The position numbers and the translations under genes were made by a program. The notes below the pieces were generated by a model. The model saw only the letters and a program-made list of their open reading frames with translations. It was not told the DNA's origin and did no database searches. This document shows positions 37,013 to 46,295 of a stretch of DNA of 64,000 nt, piece after piece; the stretch's first letter is position 1, and the number at the start of each line of letters is the position of its first letter. This DNA is from Desulfopila aestuarii DSM 18488 (lineage in GTDB: Bacteria > Desulfobacterota > Desulfobulbia > Desulfobulbales > Desulfocapsaceae): the NCBI RefSeq assembly GCF_900143695.1, contig NZ_FRFE01000015.1, forward strand, positions 62,001 through 126,000, in the 5' to 3' direction.

Positions 37013-38197
37013 ATGAGAAAACGTCTCATTTCGCCAGCACAGGCAGGATTGGTACTTTTATTGACATTCATGTTTTCTAGCATTGGCCAGGCAGAAAATA
37101 CCATCAAGATCGGACTGAATCTGGCATTCACCGGAGGCCGTGAATCTTCCGGCCTTGCCACCAGAGCCGGTGCCGAAATGGCAAAAGATACGATCAATAA
37201 TGCCGGCGGGGTTACCATAGGAGGGAAAAAATACGTTATTGAGTATATTTACGCCGACAACAAGTCAAATGTGCAACAAGCTGTTGATAATGTAATAAAG
37301 CTCATTACCGTCGAAAAGGTTGTTGCGATCATCGGTCCCAATGACAGCTCCAGGGCCATTCCGGCAGGAGGCATTAGCCAATCTTTCAAAACACCAATGC
37401 TGTCGCCGATGTCGACAAACCCAACAACTACGCTTGACAGACCATATGTCTTTCGTGCCTGCTTCCTGGACCCTTTTCAGGGGCAGGCCATGGCAAACTT
37501 TGCAACCACAGAATTTGACGCAAAAAAAGCCGCTGTCTTCTTTGATATAGCTGATGCCTATCCTCGAGGGCTTGCTGATTTTTTCAAAACAGCCTTCCTG
37601 GCGAAACACGGTGAGGGATCAATCGTCGCCTACGAAGATTTTCATTCCAATGAAACGGACTATAGTGCACACATGAAACGTATTATGGCAAGCGGCGCAG
37701 ATGTACTCTTTGTTCCGCAGTATGACAACCAGATCCCTGAGATTGTCAAACAGGCTGCAGCTGCGGGCTGGAACAAGCCGATTCTTGGTGGCGACGCCTG
37801 GGAGACAAGCACCCTCATGGAACAGTGCGGCGATCAGTGCAAAGGGTATTTCTTCACTTCACACTTTGCCGCTGTCGGCGCAAAAGGCAAGAGCCTGGAG
37901 TTTGTCGAGGCGTTCAAGGCCAAGACAGGCAAAAATCCGACTGCAGACGGGGCGCTGGGTTATGACGCTGCCAGCCTGCTGATAACCGCGATAGCGAATG
38001 TTGGCAGTATCAGTGACAACCTGCTGACGGCAAGGACTACGATAAAAGACAGTCTCGCCTCAGTAAAAGGCTTTCAGGGAGTCACAGGTACCCTTGACAT
38101 GACCGCAGGTGGTGATCCGATTAAGAGCGGCGTGGTCATCCGCATCAATGATCAGGGAGCGTTTGAGTCGTACAAGATCGAAAACCCAGAAATTTAG
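37013..38197 (+). CDS. Branched-chain amino acid-type ABC substrate-binding protein (orphan)
   Basis: A 394-residue protein with a signal peptide at about 1-26 (ending IGQAE). The Peripla_BP_6/LivJ-like fold shows IKIGLNLAFTGGRESSGLAT, VVAIIGPNDSSRAIPAGGI and GADVLFVPQYDNQIPEIVKQ. Ligands in the family are amino acids, amides, urea or aromatic acids. No permease or ATPase is adjacent, so it either serves a transporter elsewhere or acts as a sensor partner. The pot operon converges on it. Confidence 0.87.
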   Translation: MRKRLISPAQAGLVLLLTFMFSSIGQAENTIKIGLNLAFTGGRESSGLATRAGAEMAKDTINNAGGVTIGGKKYVIEYIYADNKSNVQQAVDNVIKLITVEKVVAIIGPNDSSRAIPAGGISQSFKTPMLSPMSTNPTTTLDRPYVFRACFLDPFQGQAMANFATTEFDAKKAAVFFDIADAYPRGLADFFKTAFLAKHGEGSIVAYEDFHSNETDYSAHMKRIMASGADVLFVPQYDNQIPEIVKQAAAAGWNKPILGGDAWETSTLMEQCGDQCKGYFFTSHFAAVGAKGKSLEFVEAFKAKTGKNPTADGALGYDAASLLITAIANVGSISDNLLTARTTIKDSLASVKGFQGVTGTLDMTAGGDPIKSGVVIRINDQGAFESYKIENPEI

Positions 38198-38234
38198 CGA
38201 AAATGTTATAGGGATGGGTCCCGTTTGATACGTT

Positions 38235-38270
38235 GGAAGCGGCTGAACATGACAATGCTCAACCGCTTCC
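38235..38270. other. Hairpin between convergent genes
   Basis: GGAAGCGG (38235-38242) and CCGCTTCC (38263-38270) form the outer stem of an imperfect inverted repeat with two inner mismatches. It lies between the convergent binding-protein and potD genes. No T-run is present on either strand. Confidence 0.45.
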
Positions 38271-38320
38271 CAAATGCGACATCTGCCTTCCCCGTGCTTA
38301 CAGAGAAAGCTTTTCTTCGT

Positions 38321-39364
38321 TTAATTCCCCGCCCGAAGTTTCTCCCAATACTGCTGGTAAATGGCAAGGGCCTCACCAACATCGGTCTGGAATTCGCCGG
38401 CAGCAATCTGCTCTTTATCCGGAAAAACCGTTTTATTGGTTCTTACCGCTTCGTCCAACAGCGGCAGCGCAGTCAGGACCGGGGTTGCATAACCGTTTTC
38501 CTCAACACAGGTCTTGGCAACATCGGCTTTCATCATGAAGTTGATGAAGGCATGGGCATTTTTAATGTTTCTTGCACTTTTCGGGATCACGTAGCTGTCA
38601 ACCCAGAGGTTGGCACCTTCTTTGGGATAGACGTAACGAATGGCCGGGTTTTCCTGTTCGGCCATATAGGCTTCACCGTTCCAGATCATACCGAGGCTCA
38701 CCTCCCCTGCCAGATACGGCAGGCGCGGCGAATCGCTGTTAAAGAGCAGGACATTGGGCATTAATTCTTTCAAGAGGAGATAGGCATCCTCGATCTCTTT
38801 GGGGTCAGTGGAGTTGCTGCTGTACCCCTTGATCTTGAGGGCCATATGAAACACCTCGCGAACATCATCCTGCAAAAGCAGCTTGCCCTTGTACTCCGGT
38901 TTCCAGAGATCCTGCCAGCCGGTAATAGACGCCACCGGAATCATTTCACTGTTGACCCCGATACCAGTTGAGCCCCACATATACGGAATGGAATAGACGT
39001 TGCCTTTGTCATAGTTTTTATCCAGAAGATTCGGGTCGAGATCCTTCATATTCGGAAGCTGTGCACGATCAAGCGGCTGCAACATCCCCTCTTTCCCCAT
39101 ACGACTGACGAAATAGGTGGACGGGAATACCACATCATATCCATCCTTCTGGATCAGCTTCAGCTTGGCGTACATGGTCTCGTTGCTGTCATAGGTGGAG
39201 TAGACCACCTCGATCCCGGTCTCCTTGGTGAACTGCTGCAGCACACTTTCGGGAAGATACTCGGTCCAGTTATAGACGTAGACCTTCTCGGCAGCGAATG
39301 CGGGTAGAGCTGTACATGCGACCGCCAGCAATCCGCTCGTGATGATGTTACTGATTTTTCCCAT
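38321..39364 (-). CDS. potD: Spermidine/putrescine ABC transporter substrate-binding protein
   Basis: A 347-residue protein with a signal peptide at 1-24 (ending AFAA). The PotD/PotF fold begins EKVYVYNWTEYLPESVLQQF and includes YDVVFPSTYFVSRM and YSIPYMWGSTGIGVN. Polyamine-binding acids and aromatics are plausible in NWTEY and LGMIWNGEAY. The start lies inside the end of potC (17-bp overlap) after GGAGAGGGAG. It is the last gene of potABCD. Confidence 0.93.
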   Translation of the reverse strand: MGKISNIITSGLLAVACTALPAFAAEKVYVYNWTEYLPESVLQQFTKETGIEVVYSTYDSNETMYAKLKLIQKDGYDVVFPSTYFVSRMGKEGMLQPLDRAQLPNMKDLDPNLLDKNYDKGNVYSIPYMWGSTGIGVNSEMIPVASITGWQDLWKPEYKGKLLLQDDVREVFHMALKIKGYSSNSTDPKEIEDAYLLLKELMPNVLLFNSDSPRLPYLAGEVSLGMIWNGEAYMAEQENPAIRYVYPKEGANLWVDSYVIPKSARNIKNAHAFINFMMKADVAKTCVEENGYATPVLTALPLLDEAVRTNKTVFPDKEQIAAGEFQTDVGEALAIYQQYWEKLRAGN

Positions 39365-40130
39365 TTTTCTCCCTCTCCTTTAAAAACAATTGACTGATAA
39401 TGACCAGCACCAGCGACAACACAACCATCAGCGTCGCCAGCGCATTCACCTCCGGTTTGACCCCGACTTTCACCATGGAAAAGATCTTGAGCGGCAGCAC
39501 ATCATAAGCGGGGCCGGTAACAAACGAACTGACGATAACATCGTCAAGTGACAGGGTAAATGATAAGAGCCAGCTGGAGAGTAATGCCGGCTGCAGAAGC
39601 GGCAGCACTACCCTCCCCAGCAACTGTCCTTCCGACGCTCCGAGATCACGGGCAGCATCAAGCAGAAATGGATCAAACCCCTGCAGACGCGCGGAAACAG
39701 TCATCATGGTAAAGGGCAGGCAGAAGGTGATATGCGCCAGCAGCAGCGACCAGAAGCCGAGTGAGACACCGATCGCCACAAAAAGCACCAAGAGCGAGAT
39801 GGCCAGGATGATATCAGGAGCCATCATGAGCGTCATCAGTGTCCCCTGCAGAATGCGCCTGCCGGCAAAGCGATAGCGGGAAAAACCTATTGCCGCAAAA
39901 CAGCCGATAGCGGTAGCGATGGTGGCGGCGCAGACAGCGATAACCAGTGAATGACGGGTCGCCTCCATCAGACCGGGGTTGGCCAACATCCCGGAAAACC
40001 ATTTCAGGGTGAAACCATCCCATTTGAGACCATAACGGTTCAAATTAAAGGCGTTGACGATCAGGATGCCGATCGGCACATAGAGATAGAGAAAGATGCC
40101 GGTGAAAAAGAAGAAGCGCAGAGTTCTCAT
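39348..40130 (-). CDS. potC: Spermidine/putrescine ABC transporter permease PotC
   Basis: A 260-residue permease with six membrane segments. The coupling EAA loop is LLDAARDLGASEGQLLGRVV followed by LPLLQPALLSSWLL. The N-terminal FLYLYVPIGILIVNAFNLNR is typical of PotC. It overlaps potB by 4 bp (ATGA) and potD by 17 bp, consistent with one coupled transcript. Confidence 0.92.
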   Translation of the reverse strand: MRTLRFFFFTGIFLYLYVPIGILIVNAFNLNRYGLKWDGFTLKWFSGMLANPGLMEATRHSLVIAVCAATIATAIGCFAAIGFSRYRFAGRRILQGTLMTLMMAPDIILAISLLVLFVAIGVSLGFWSLLLAHITFCLPFTMMTVSARLQGFDPFLLDAARDLGASEGQLLGRVVLPLLQPALLSSWLLSFTLSLDDVIVSSFVTGPAYDVLPLKIFSMVKVGVKPEVNALATLMVVLSLVLVIISQLFLKEREKNGKNQ

Positions 40131-40975
40131 GAGCGCTGCCCCCTTGAAGCCAGCCGTCGCATCACCAGCGCGTAACCGGCAAGCATCACGGTCATCAGGA
40201 GAATCAGAATCACACTTGTGGCCGAACCGAGCGGCCAGTTACGGGCATTGAGAAACTGCTGCTGAATAAGGTTGCCGATCAATAACTGCCGTGCTCCCCC
40301 GAGAAGTGCGGCGACATAAAAAAGCCCCATGGTGGGTACAAAGACCATGATACAGCCGGCAAAGATACCGGGTATGGAGAGCGGGACAATGACTTTTCTG
40401 AAGATCGCCATGAGTCCCGCTCCCAGATCACGCGCCGCTTCCACCAGTCGGTAATCGAGTTTCTCGAGGTTGGCATAAAGGGGCAGGATCATGAATGGCA
40501 GCATCAGATAGAACAGCCCCAGAATAACAGCAGTATCGGTATAGAGAAGCTTCAGCGGCGCCTCGATCACCCCCGCTGCGAGCAGCATTTTATTAAGCAA
40601 ACCGTTAGTACCAAGCACCATCCGAATAGCGTAGGTTCGCACCAGGGAATTGGTCCAGAAAGGGATCATCAGCAATATCAATATTACCAGTCGCTGTTTT
40701 CTGGCACGGCGAACGGTAAACCAGGCAAAAGGATATCCAACGGCCAGGCAGCAGATGGTGGTAATGGCAGCAAGTTTCACCGAACGGAGCAGTACCTCGA
40801 GATAACCGGGATCAAGAAAGAGCTGCCGATACGACGTGAGGGCGAAAGGAAGACGAAAAAAACCGGTTGCATCCTGAGTAAGAAAGCTGGCGGCCAGAAG
40901 CATCAGGATCGGCACGACACCAAAGAGCAGCAGCCAACCGGAAACAAGCGAGATGACTGCCGTCTTAGTGCGCAT
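40127..40975 (-). CDS. potB: Spermidine/putrescine ABC transporter permease PotB
   Basis: A 282-residue permease with six membrane segments. FAWFTVRRARKQRLVILILL and VEAARDLGAGLMAIFRKVIV (the EAA loop) are typical of PotB. The ATG at 40975 is preferred because it overlaps the potA stop by 11 bp and starts MRTKTAVISL; in-frame ATGs at 40984 and 40996 would add up to seven residues. It forms the channel with PotC. Confidence 0.91.
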   Translation of the reverse strand: MRTKTAVISLVSGWLLLFGVVPILMLLAASFLTQDATGFFRLPFALTSYRQLFLDPGYLEVLLRSVKLAAITTICCLAVGYPFAWFTVRRARKQRLVILILLMIPFWTNSLVRTYAIRMVLGTNGLLNKMLLAAGVIEAPLKLLYTDTAVILGLFYLMLPFMILPLYANLEKLDYRLVEAARDLGAGLMAIFRKVIVPLSIPGIFAGCIMVFVPTMGLFYVAALLGGARQLLIGNLIQQQFLNARNWPLGSATSVILILLMTVMLAGYALVMRRLASRGQRS

Positions 40976-42065
40976 AATCTTCATCCGGTAAAACAACCTC
41001 CCATCCCCGCACCCAGGACACCTTCACCCGCTCGCCGACCCGATAGTCAAAATCGGGGTCATCCTCGTCAAAGAACTCACAGGCCCGCACCACGGGACCG
41101 TCATCGAGATGAATGGTGGTATCAAGGGTCGAGCCGCGATAACTCCGCTCCATGATCGCACCGTGAAAAATGGGCATCTCCTCCTGAGTATTTTCGGTGA
41201 GGCGAAGATCTTCCGGTCGCAGCAACAGCAGGACCTGCTGGCCAGTCTGCAGCTTTTTTTTGGTTCTGGCCTGCACGCTTTTGCCGAAAACGTCTACTTG
41301 CAGCTCGTTTTCACCGATACATTCCGTGACCTTTCCGGGGAACAGGTTGATATCACCAATAAACCTCGCCACATAAAGATTTGCCGGATCTTCATACACC
41401 TCCCGCGGTGTACCGATCTGGGCAATTCTTCCGTCCTGCATGACGATGACCCTATCCGACATGGAAAGTGCCTCTTCCTGGTCATGGGTCACCAGGATAA
41501 AGGCGATGCCCAGCTCTCGCTGCAATCGTTTCAACTCCATCTGCATTTCGCGACGCAGCCGGGCATCAAGAGCCGAAAGCGGTTCGTCGAGCAACAGAAC
41601 TCTCGGGGTGTTGACAATAGCCCGGGCAATAGCCACCCGCTGCTGCTGCCCGCCTGAAAGCTCGCCCGGATAACGGTCGGCAAACTCCCGCATCTTCACT
41701 TGAACCAGCACCTGCCTTACTCGCTCGGCAAGAACCTTTCCCTTCATTTTTTTTAGGCGAAGGCCGAAGGCCACATTGTCAAAGACCGTCATGTGCGGGA
41801 AAAGAGCATAGCTCTGGAAGACAGTGTTGACCTGGCGTTTTTCCGGCGGCAGCTGGGAGATATCGGTACCGTCGAGAAAGACAGCACCGTCGTCAGGTGT
41901 TTCAAAACCGGCTACCAGACGCAACAAGGTGGTCTTGCCGCAGCCGGATGGCCCCAGCAGGGTGACAAACTCCCCATGCGAGATATCAAGACTGAAATCG
42001 GCCAGCACCGTCTGCCCAGAAAATGCTTTTTTCAGCCCACGTAATGAGAGAACAGATTTGACCAC
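40965..42065 (-). CDS. potA: Spermidine/putrescine ABC transporter ATP-binding protein
   Basis: A 366-residue ATPase. Walker A is GPSGCGKTT, the Q-loop is in VFQSYALFPHMTVFDNVAFG, the signature is LSGGQQQR, and Walker B is VLLLDEPLSALD, followed by the H-loop VTHDQEEAL. The C-terminal TOBE region contains LLLRPEDLRL. It starts at GTG 42065 after GGAG. It is the first gene of the minus-strand potABCD operon; a predicted promoter lies 67-95 bp upstream. Confidence 0.94.
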   Translation of the reverse strand: MVKSVLSLRGLKKAFSGQTVLADFSLDISHGEFVTLLGPSGCGKTTLLRLVAGFETPDDGAVFLDGTDISQLPPEKRQVNTVFQSYALFPHMTVFDNVAFGLRLKKMKGKVLAERVRQVLVQVKMREFADRYPGELSGGQQQRVAIARAIVNTPRVLLLDEPLSALDARLRREMQMELKRLQRELGIAFILVTHDQEEALSMSDRVIVMQDGRIAQIGTPREVYEDPANLYVARFIGDINLFPGKVTECIGENELQVDVFGKSVQARTKKKLQTGQQVLLLLRPEDLRLTENTQEEMPIFHGAIMERSYRGSTLDTTIHLDDGPVVRACEFFDEDDPDFDYRVGERVKVSWVRGWEVVLPDEDYAH

Positions 42066-42131
42066 GACAGCTCCACATGCAATAACTTGATATTACTATT
42101 TAAAAGTGAATATAATTCGGAAGAATTTTGT

Positions 42132-42160
42132 AATGTATCCTGCGAGCACTGTTGCGTCAA
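42132..42160 (-). promoter_or_regulatory. Predicted potABCD promoter
   Basis: On the minus strand TTGACG (42155-42160), a 17-bp spacer and TACATT (42132-42137) form a sigma70-like pair upstream of potA. It lies in the 202-bp gap that also follows the MocR-type regulator gene, a natural site for that regulator. Confidence 0.5.
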
Positions 42161-42267
42161 TTGTTATTGTTTTTCAACCTGCCCCATACAGTGGAATAGT
42201 CCAGGAAATTTAAAAACCTTGAAACCATAGGACACCCACCAAGGCAGCCATTTCTCGAGCTTCAGTA

Positions 42268-43692
42268 TCAGGTTTTCAGCATTTCGTGGACCATCCGCCC
42301 CAGTGTTTTCACTCCCTCTTCAATCCGCTCTGTCCAGGGGTAGCCATAATTGAGACGAATGCAATGATTGTAGCGGTTGGTGACCGAGCAAAGATTACCG
42401 GGAACCAGGGCAATATCGTGCTGACGCGCCATCTCAAACAGTACCAGACTGTCGACCCGGCGATCCAGCTCCACCCAGAGACAGATACCACCTTGGGGAG
42501 ATGAGACTCTGGTGCCTTTGGGGAAATAGCGGGCCACTCCCTGCAACATGGAAGCAGCCTGCTTTTTGAGTGATCCTCGCATCTTACGAAGATGCCGTTC
42601 ATAGCCTTTGGAAGCGAGAAAACTGGCCGCAACAGACTGGTTCAGCTGGGAGCCGGCCACGTTGGAGTTGAATTTGATCCTCTTTACCTTCTCCCGAAAA
42701 CGACCGGGGATGGTCCATCCCACCCTGAGGTCAGGAGCAAGCGATTTGGTAAACGATGAACAGTAAAGGACCAATCCTTCATTATCAAAGCTTTTGAGGG
42801 GGCGTGGCCTGGTCTCGGTAAAATAGAGATCACCGTAGATGTCATCCTCAATAATCGGGATATTTCGCCCTGTGATGATTTCAACGAGCCGTCTTTTGGC
42901 GAGGTCGGTCATCACATAGCCAAGGGGATTATGAAAACTGGTATTGACCAACGCCGCCCGCACGTCATGCTGCTGCAGTATATCCTCGAGCTGGGCCAGA
43001 TCGAAGCCGGTATCGGCATCAACAGGAATCTCAAGGGCCCTCATGTTCAAATCTTCAATCAGCTGCAGGTAACAGAGGAACGTTGGCGACTCGATCAGAA
43101 TCACATCGCCCTCCCGGGCAACGGAGCGCAAACAGAGATCGATGGCATCCATACAGCCATTGGTGATAATAATCTCTTCGCCTTTCTCCCGGCGAAAATA
43201 ACCAACCGAGCGCTTTGCCAGCTCACTCTGCAGACCGGGATGGCCGGTCGGGTGGCCATAACCGATCATCCGACCGTTCATGTAGCCGCTCGCGACGTTG
43301 CGCACCTCGCGTCCGAGTTGTTTCAAGGGTAGCAGTTCTGGTGCAGCCACAGCTGTACCCAACGGCAGCATTGCCGGATTGTTGATATACTGCTGCAGCA
43401 TGGTGGAATGGGTATTGATGGTCACCTGATGCGGCCGGATCACTCCGGTCTCCCGGAGCGGTCGCGGCAGAACACGGTCCAAAAGCGGCTTGACATAAAA
43501 GCCGGATTTCTCCCGTACCTCAACCACCCCACGGTCTTCCAGTTCGTTATAGGCCTGATAAATGGTGGAAATAGATTTGCCAGTCTGGGCCCGGAGGCTG
43601 CGAAGAGACGGCAGTTTTTCTCCAACCCGAAAATTTCCGCCACGAATCTTTCTCTCAAGATCGTTAGCAAGACGTAAATACTGATACTCCAC
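42268..43692 (-). CDS. MocR-type regulator (GntR winged helix plus aminotransferase-like domain)
   Basis: A 474-residue protein. Residues 1-70 are a GntR winged helix (VGEKLPSLRSLRAQTGKSIS, then TIYQAYNELEDRGVV). Residues ~100-470 are a fold-type I aminotransferase-like domain with IITNGCMDAIDLCL, NTSFHNPLGYVMT, DDIYGDLYF and the PLP lysine Lys316 in SSFTKSLAPDLRVGW. MocR proteins use PLP adducts of amine or amino-acid ligands to control nearby genes. It lies directly upstream of potABCD on the same strand, so polyamine or related amine control is a reasonable inference. Confidence 0.88.
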   Translation of the reverse strand: MEYQYLRLANDLERKIRGGNFRVGEKLPSLRSLRAQTGKSISTIYQAYNELEDRGVVEVREKSGFYVKPLLDRVLPRPLRETGVIRPHQVTINTHSTMLQQYINNPAMLPLGTAVAAPELLPLKQLGREVRNVASGYMNGRMIGYGHPTGHPGLQSELAKRSVGYFRREKGEEIIITNGCMDAIDLCLRSVAREGDVILIESPTFLCYLQLIEDLNMRALEIPVDADTGFDLAQLEDILQQHDVRAALVNTSFHNPLGYVMTDLAKRRLVEIITGRNIPIIEDDIYGDLYFTETRPRPLKSFDNEGLVLYCSSFTKSLAPDLRVGWTIPGRFREKVKRIKFNSNVAGSQLNQSVAASFLASKGYERHLRKMRGSLKKQAASMLQGVARYFPKGTRVSSPQGGICLWVELDRRVDSLVLFEMARQHDIALVPGNLCSVTNRYNHCIRLNYGYPWTERIEEGVKTLGRMVHEMLKT

Positions 43693-43914
43693 GAAAGCCC
43701 CCTTTTTTCACGGTTGGCAAAAAACATCGGAACCATAAGGCAATCTGCTATCACAGATCCCACGCCAGCACCCCATATGTTATCGGCTCTGCATAACTCC
43801 CATCACCACCTCCAGATAACCCGCCCTTGACTCATGGCAGAGTTAATGATAACAATTCGAATGAAATGGTACACAGTGTCACAACCACAAGCCCTCAGAT
43901 AACCGGACGTCAAC

Positions 43915-44274
43915 GTGAAAAAGCTCCTCTATATTGAAGACAACGAAGCTATCCGAGATCTGGTCCGGCTTATTCTGGCGCGACGTAACGACATCGAAAT
44001 GTTTGAGGCTGAAACAGGCAGCGAAGGAATCCATCTGGCATTTACCATAGCGCCCGATATTATTCTTGTCGACATCACTCTTCCTGATATGACCGGCAAT
44101 GAGGTGCTGAAACAACTTCGCGAGCAGGTAAAGACAGCCACCATTCCAGCCATTGCCATTTCCGGAAACGGTATCGACGACACCAGACACTCCTCACCCG
44201 GGTTTGATGCATACCTGGAAAAACCGGTTAACATTACAAGTATCTACACGACTATCGACAGTCTTCTCAGCTAA
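43915..44274 (+). CDS. Stand-alone response regulator receiver
   Basis: A 119-residue single receiver domain. The acidic pair is in LLYIEDNEAIRDLV, the phospho-acceptor Asp52 in IILVDITLPDMTGNE, and the conserved Lys in YLEKPVNI. There is no output domain, so it probably acts as a CheY- or Spo0F-like messenger. The start is GTG at 43915 with no strong ribosome site. It is divergent from the MocR gene and precedes a chemoreceptor and a kinase that has no receiver of its own. Confidence 0.85.
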   Translation: MKKLLYIEDNEAIRDLVRLILARRNDIEMFEAETGSEGIHLAFTIAPDIILVDITLPDMTGNEVLKQLREQVKTATIPAIAISGNGIDDTRHSSPGFDAYLEKPVNITSIYTTIDSLLS

Positions 44275-44498
44275 CGGTCTCCCTGCCCTACTGCCGCATT
44301 TTTTTCGTCCGCTAACAGATTTACACCTGATTCCGCTTTTTTTTATAAAACCTTTTCACATTGCTGGAAATTCAACATATACTTAAACTGACTTACAACA
44401 AGAGTGTTCGCAAGACACTTAAAATTCAATAGTTTTTTCGTTTTAGTACAGACCCCACCCTGGCATCGGAACGAGAAGGGGCATTTCAGGAGGGAATC

Positions 44499-46220
44499 AT
44501 GCTCAACAGGTTCACTGTCAAACAACGGATGTATCTCATTATTGTCGCCATTCTGGCTCTCTTTCTGGTCATGACCTATTTCGCCATCCAGAACGGGACA
44601 AAGACCAGAGATATGGGGATACAAAAAACAGGCGAGGTCATGCTGTCCGACCAGAAAGCCAAACTGCAGGTGGCAAGTCATACCATTGCCGTTGCTATTG
44701 GCCACGCAATTGAGTCCATTACAGATAAAGAACAACAGATCGAACTTATCCGCAAGATGATCGATGATGTCCGTTTTGAAGAGGATAGTTCCGGCTACTA
44801 TTTCGTCTATGAAGGAACGGTTAACGTCGCCCTGCCTCCCAATAAGAAGCTACAGGGAAATGACCTTGCCGAACTCAAAGATAAAAACGGTGTGTTCCTG
44901 GTACGCGAATTGTTCGATAATGCGAAGAAAGGTGGCGGCTTTGTCTCCTATATCTGGCCAAAACCCAACGCCGGTGACGTACCCAAGCTCAGCTACTCGG
45001 AGATGATACCCGGTACCAACATGTGGATCGGCACTGGTGTCTATCTGGACAATATCGATGCCTATCAGGCCAGCATGAGCAGTGAAATCACCAGCCAGGT
45101 CAAAAAAAGCATTTTTGTGATGCTCTCCACCGCAGGTCTTATCTTTGCTGGAATCATCACCCTCTGTCTGATCATCGTCATCGGCATCGTTAAAGCACTC
45201 GGTTCAATGATCAACAGTTTTCAGGATATAGCCGAAGGCGAAGGTGACCTGACCAAGCGTATCGAGATAAAATCCCGTGACGAGATTGCCGAGCTGGCAA
45301 AATGGTTCAACATCTTTCTGGAAAAACTGCAGCGCATCATTGGCACCATTGCCCAGAATACCGCTGCAGTTGACAGCGAATCACAAAACCTCTCCGTAAT
45401 CGCAGCGAGTCTTGAAAAAAATGCCGGTCAGACCTCTGATCTTTCCGAAAACGTCGCCTCCTCGGCCGAGGAAATGAGCGTCAACATGAATAACGTTGCC
45501 GCAGCCATGGAGCAGTCCACCACCAACACCTCAATGGTGGCAAGCGCCGCCGAAGAGATGACCGCCACCATCAACGAGATTGCCCAGAATGCCGGCAAGG
45601 CTCACACTATTTCTGAGACAGCGGTCACTCAGGCTGAAAAGACCTCCGTCCGTATGGCAGAACTGGGAGCTTCTGCTGAGGCGATCAGCAAGGTGACAGA
45701 AACTATCACCGAGATCTCCGAGCAGACCAACCTGCTGGCGTTGAATGCCACCATTGAGGCCGCCCGGGCCGGTGAGGCAGGTAAAGGTTTTGCGGTAGTT
45801 GCCAATGAAATCAAGGAACTCGCCAAGCAGACCGCAATGGCCACCCTGGACATTAAAAAGCAAATCGACGACGTCCAGTCCACCACCGGCACTACAGTAG
45901 CAGAGATCAAAGAAATCAGTGCCGTCATTAACAGCGTCAATGAGATCGTTGCCAATATCTCCACCTCGGTGGCTGAACAGTCCGCGGCAACTGCAGAGAT
46001 TGCCAACAATATCAACCAGGCTGCCCAAGGCTTAAGCGAGGTAAATGAGAATGTCAGTCAGGTCTCGGTAGTAGCCGGCTCCATAACCAAGGATATCAGC
46101 ATGGTCAACAGTGCCGCCGAGGATATCTCGACCAGCAGCTCACAGGTCAACACCAGTAGTTCGGACCTGATGCGCATGGCTGAAGAGCTGAAAAAGGTGG
46201 TCAACACCTTTAAGATCTAA
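44499..46220 (+). CDS. Methyl-accepting chemotaxis protein with single Cache sensor
   Basis: A 573-residue receptor. An N-terminal membrane helix (about 11-27) is followed by a periplasmic sCache_2-like domain ([18 protein letters not shown], then [17 protein letters not shown]), a second membrane helix (about 202-230), HAMP, and a long signalling hairpin whose tip contains [20 protein letters not shown]. sCache_2 domains often bind small organic acids. AGGAGGG precedes the ATG. It lacks an NWETF-like CheR tether at the C-terminus. A hairpin without U-tract follows it. Confidence 0.93.
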   Translation: MLNRFTVKQRMYLIIVAILALFLVMTYFAIQNGTKTRDMGIQKTGEVMLSDQKAKLQVASHTIAVAIGHAIESITDKEQQIELIRKMIDDVRFEEDSSGYYFVYEGTVNVALPPNKKLQGNDLAELKDKNGVFLVRELFDNAKKGGGFVSYIWPKPNAGDVPKLSYSEMIPGTNMWIGTGVYLDNIDAYQASMSSEITSQVKKSIFVMLSTAGLIFAGIITLCLIIVIGIVKALGSMINSFQDIAEGEGDLTKRIEIKSRDEIAELAKWFNIFLEKLQRIIGTIAQNTAAVDSESQNLSVIAASLEKNAGQTSDLSENVASSAEEMSVNMNNVAAAMEQSTTNTSMVASAAEEMTATINEIAQNAGKAHTISETAVTQAEKTSVRMAELGASAEAISKVTETITEISEQTNLLALNATIEAARAGEAGKGFAVVANEIKELAKQTAMATLDIKKQIDDVQSTTGTTVAEIKEISAVINSVNEIVANISTSVAEQSAATAEIANNINQAAQGLSEVNENVSQVSVVAGSITKDISMVNSAAEDISTSSSQVNTSSSDLMRMAEELKKVVNTFKI

Positions 46221-46233
46221 GCGACTCACGCGT

Positions 46234-46273
46234 CGCAAGACGAGTACCGGTTATCACCGGCGCTCGTCTTGCG
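46234..46273 (+). other. Hairpin between the chemoreceptor and the kinase gene
   Basis: CGCAAGACGAG (46234-46244) pairs perfectly with CTCGTCTTGCG (46263-46273); CCGG repeats in the loop can pair as well. No T-run follows. It may separate the two genes by partial termination or mRNA processing. Confidence 0.55.
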
Positions 46274-46295
46274 GCAACAGGCAACAGCATAGTGC

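Noticed and set aside
38225-38764. Plus-strand 179-residue frame opposite potD
   Set aside because: Shadow of potD, whose family match is strong.
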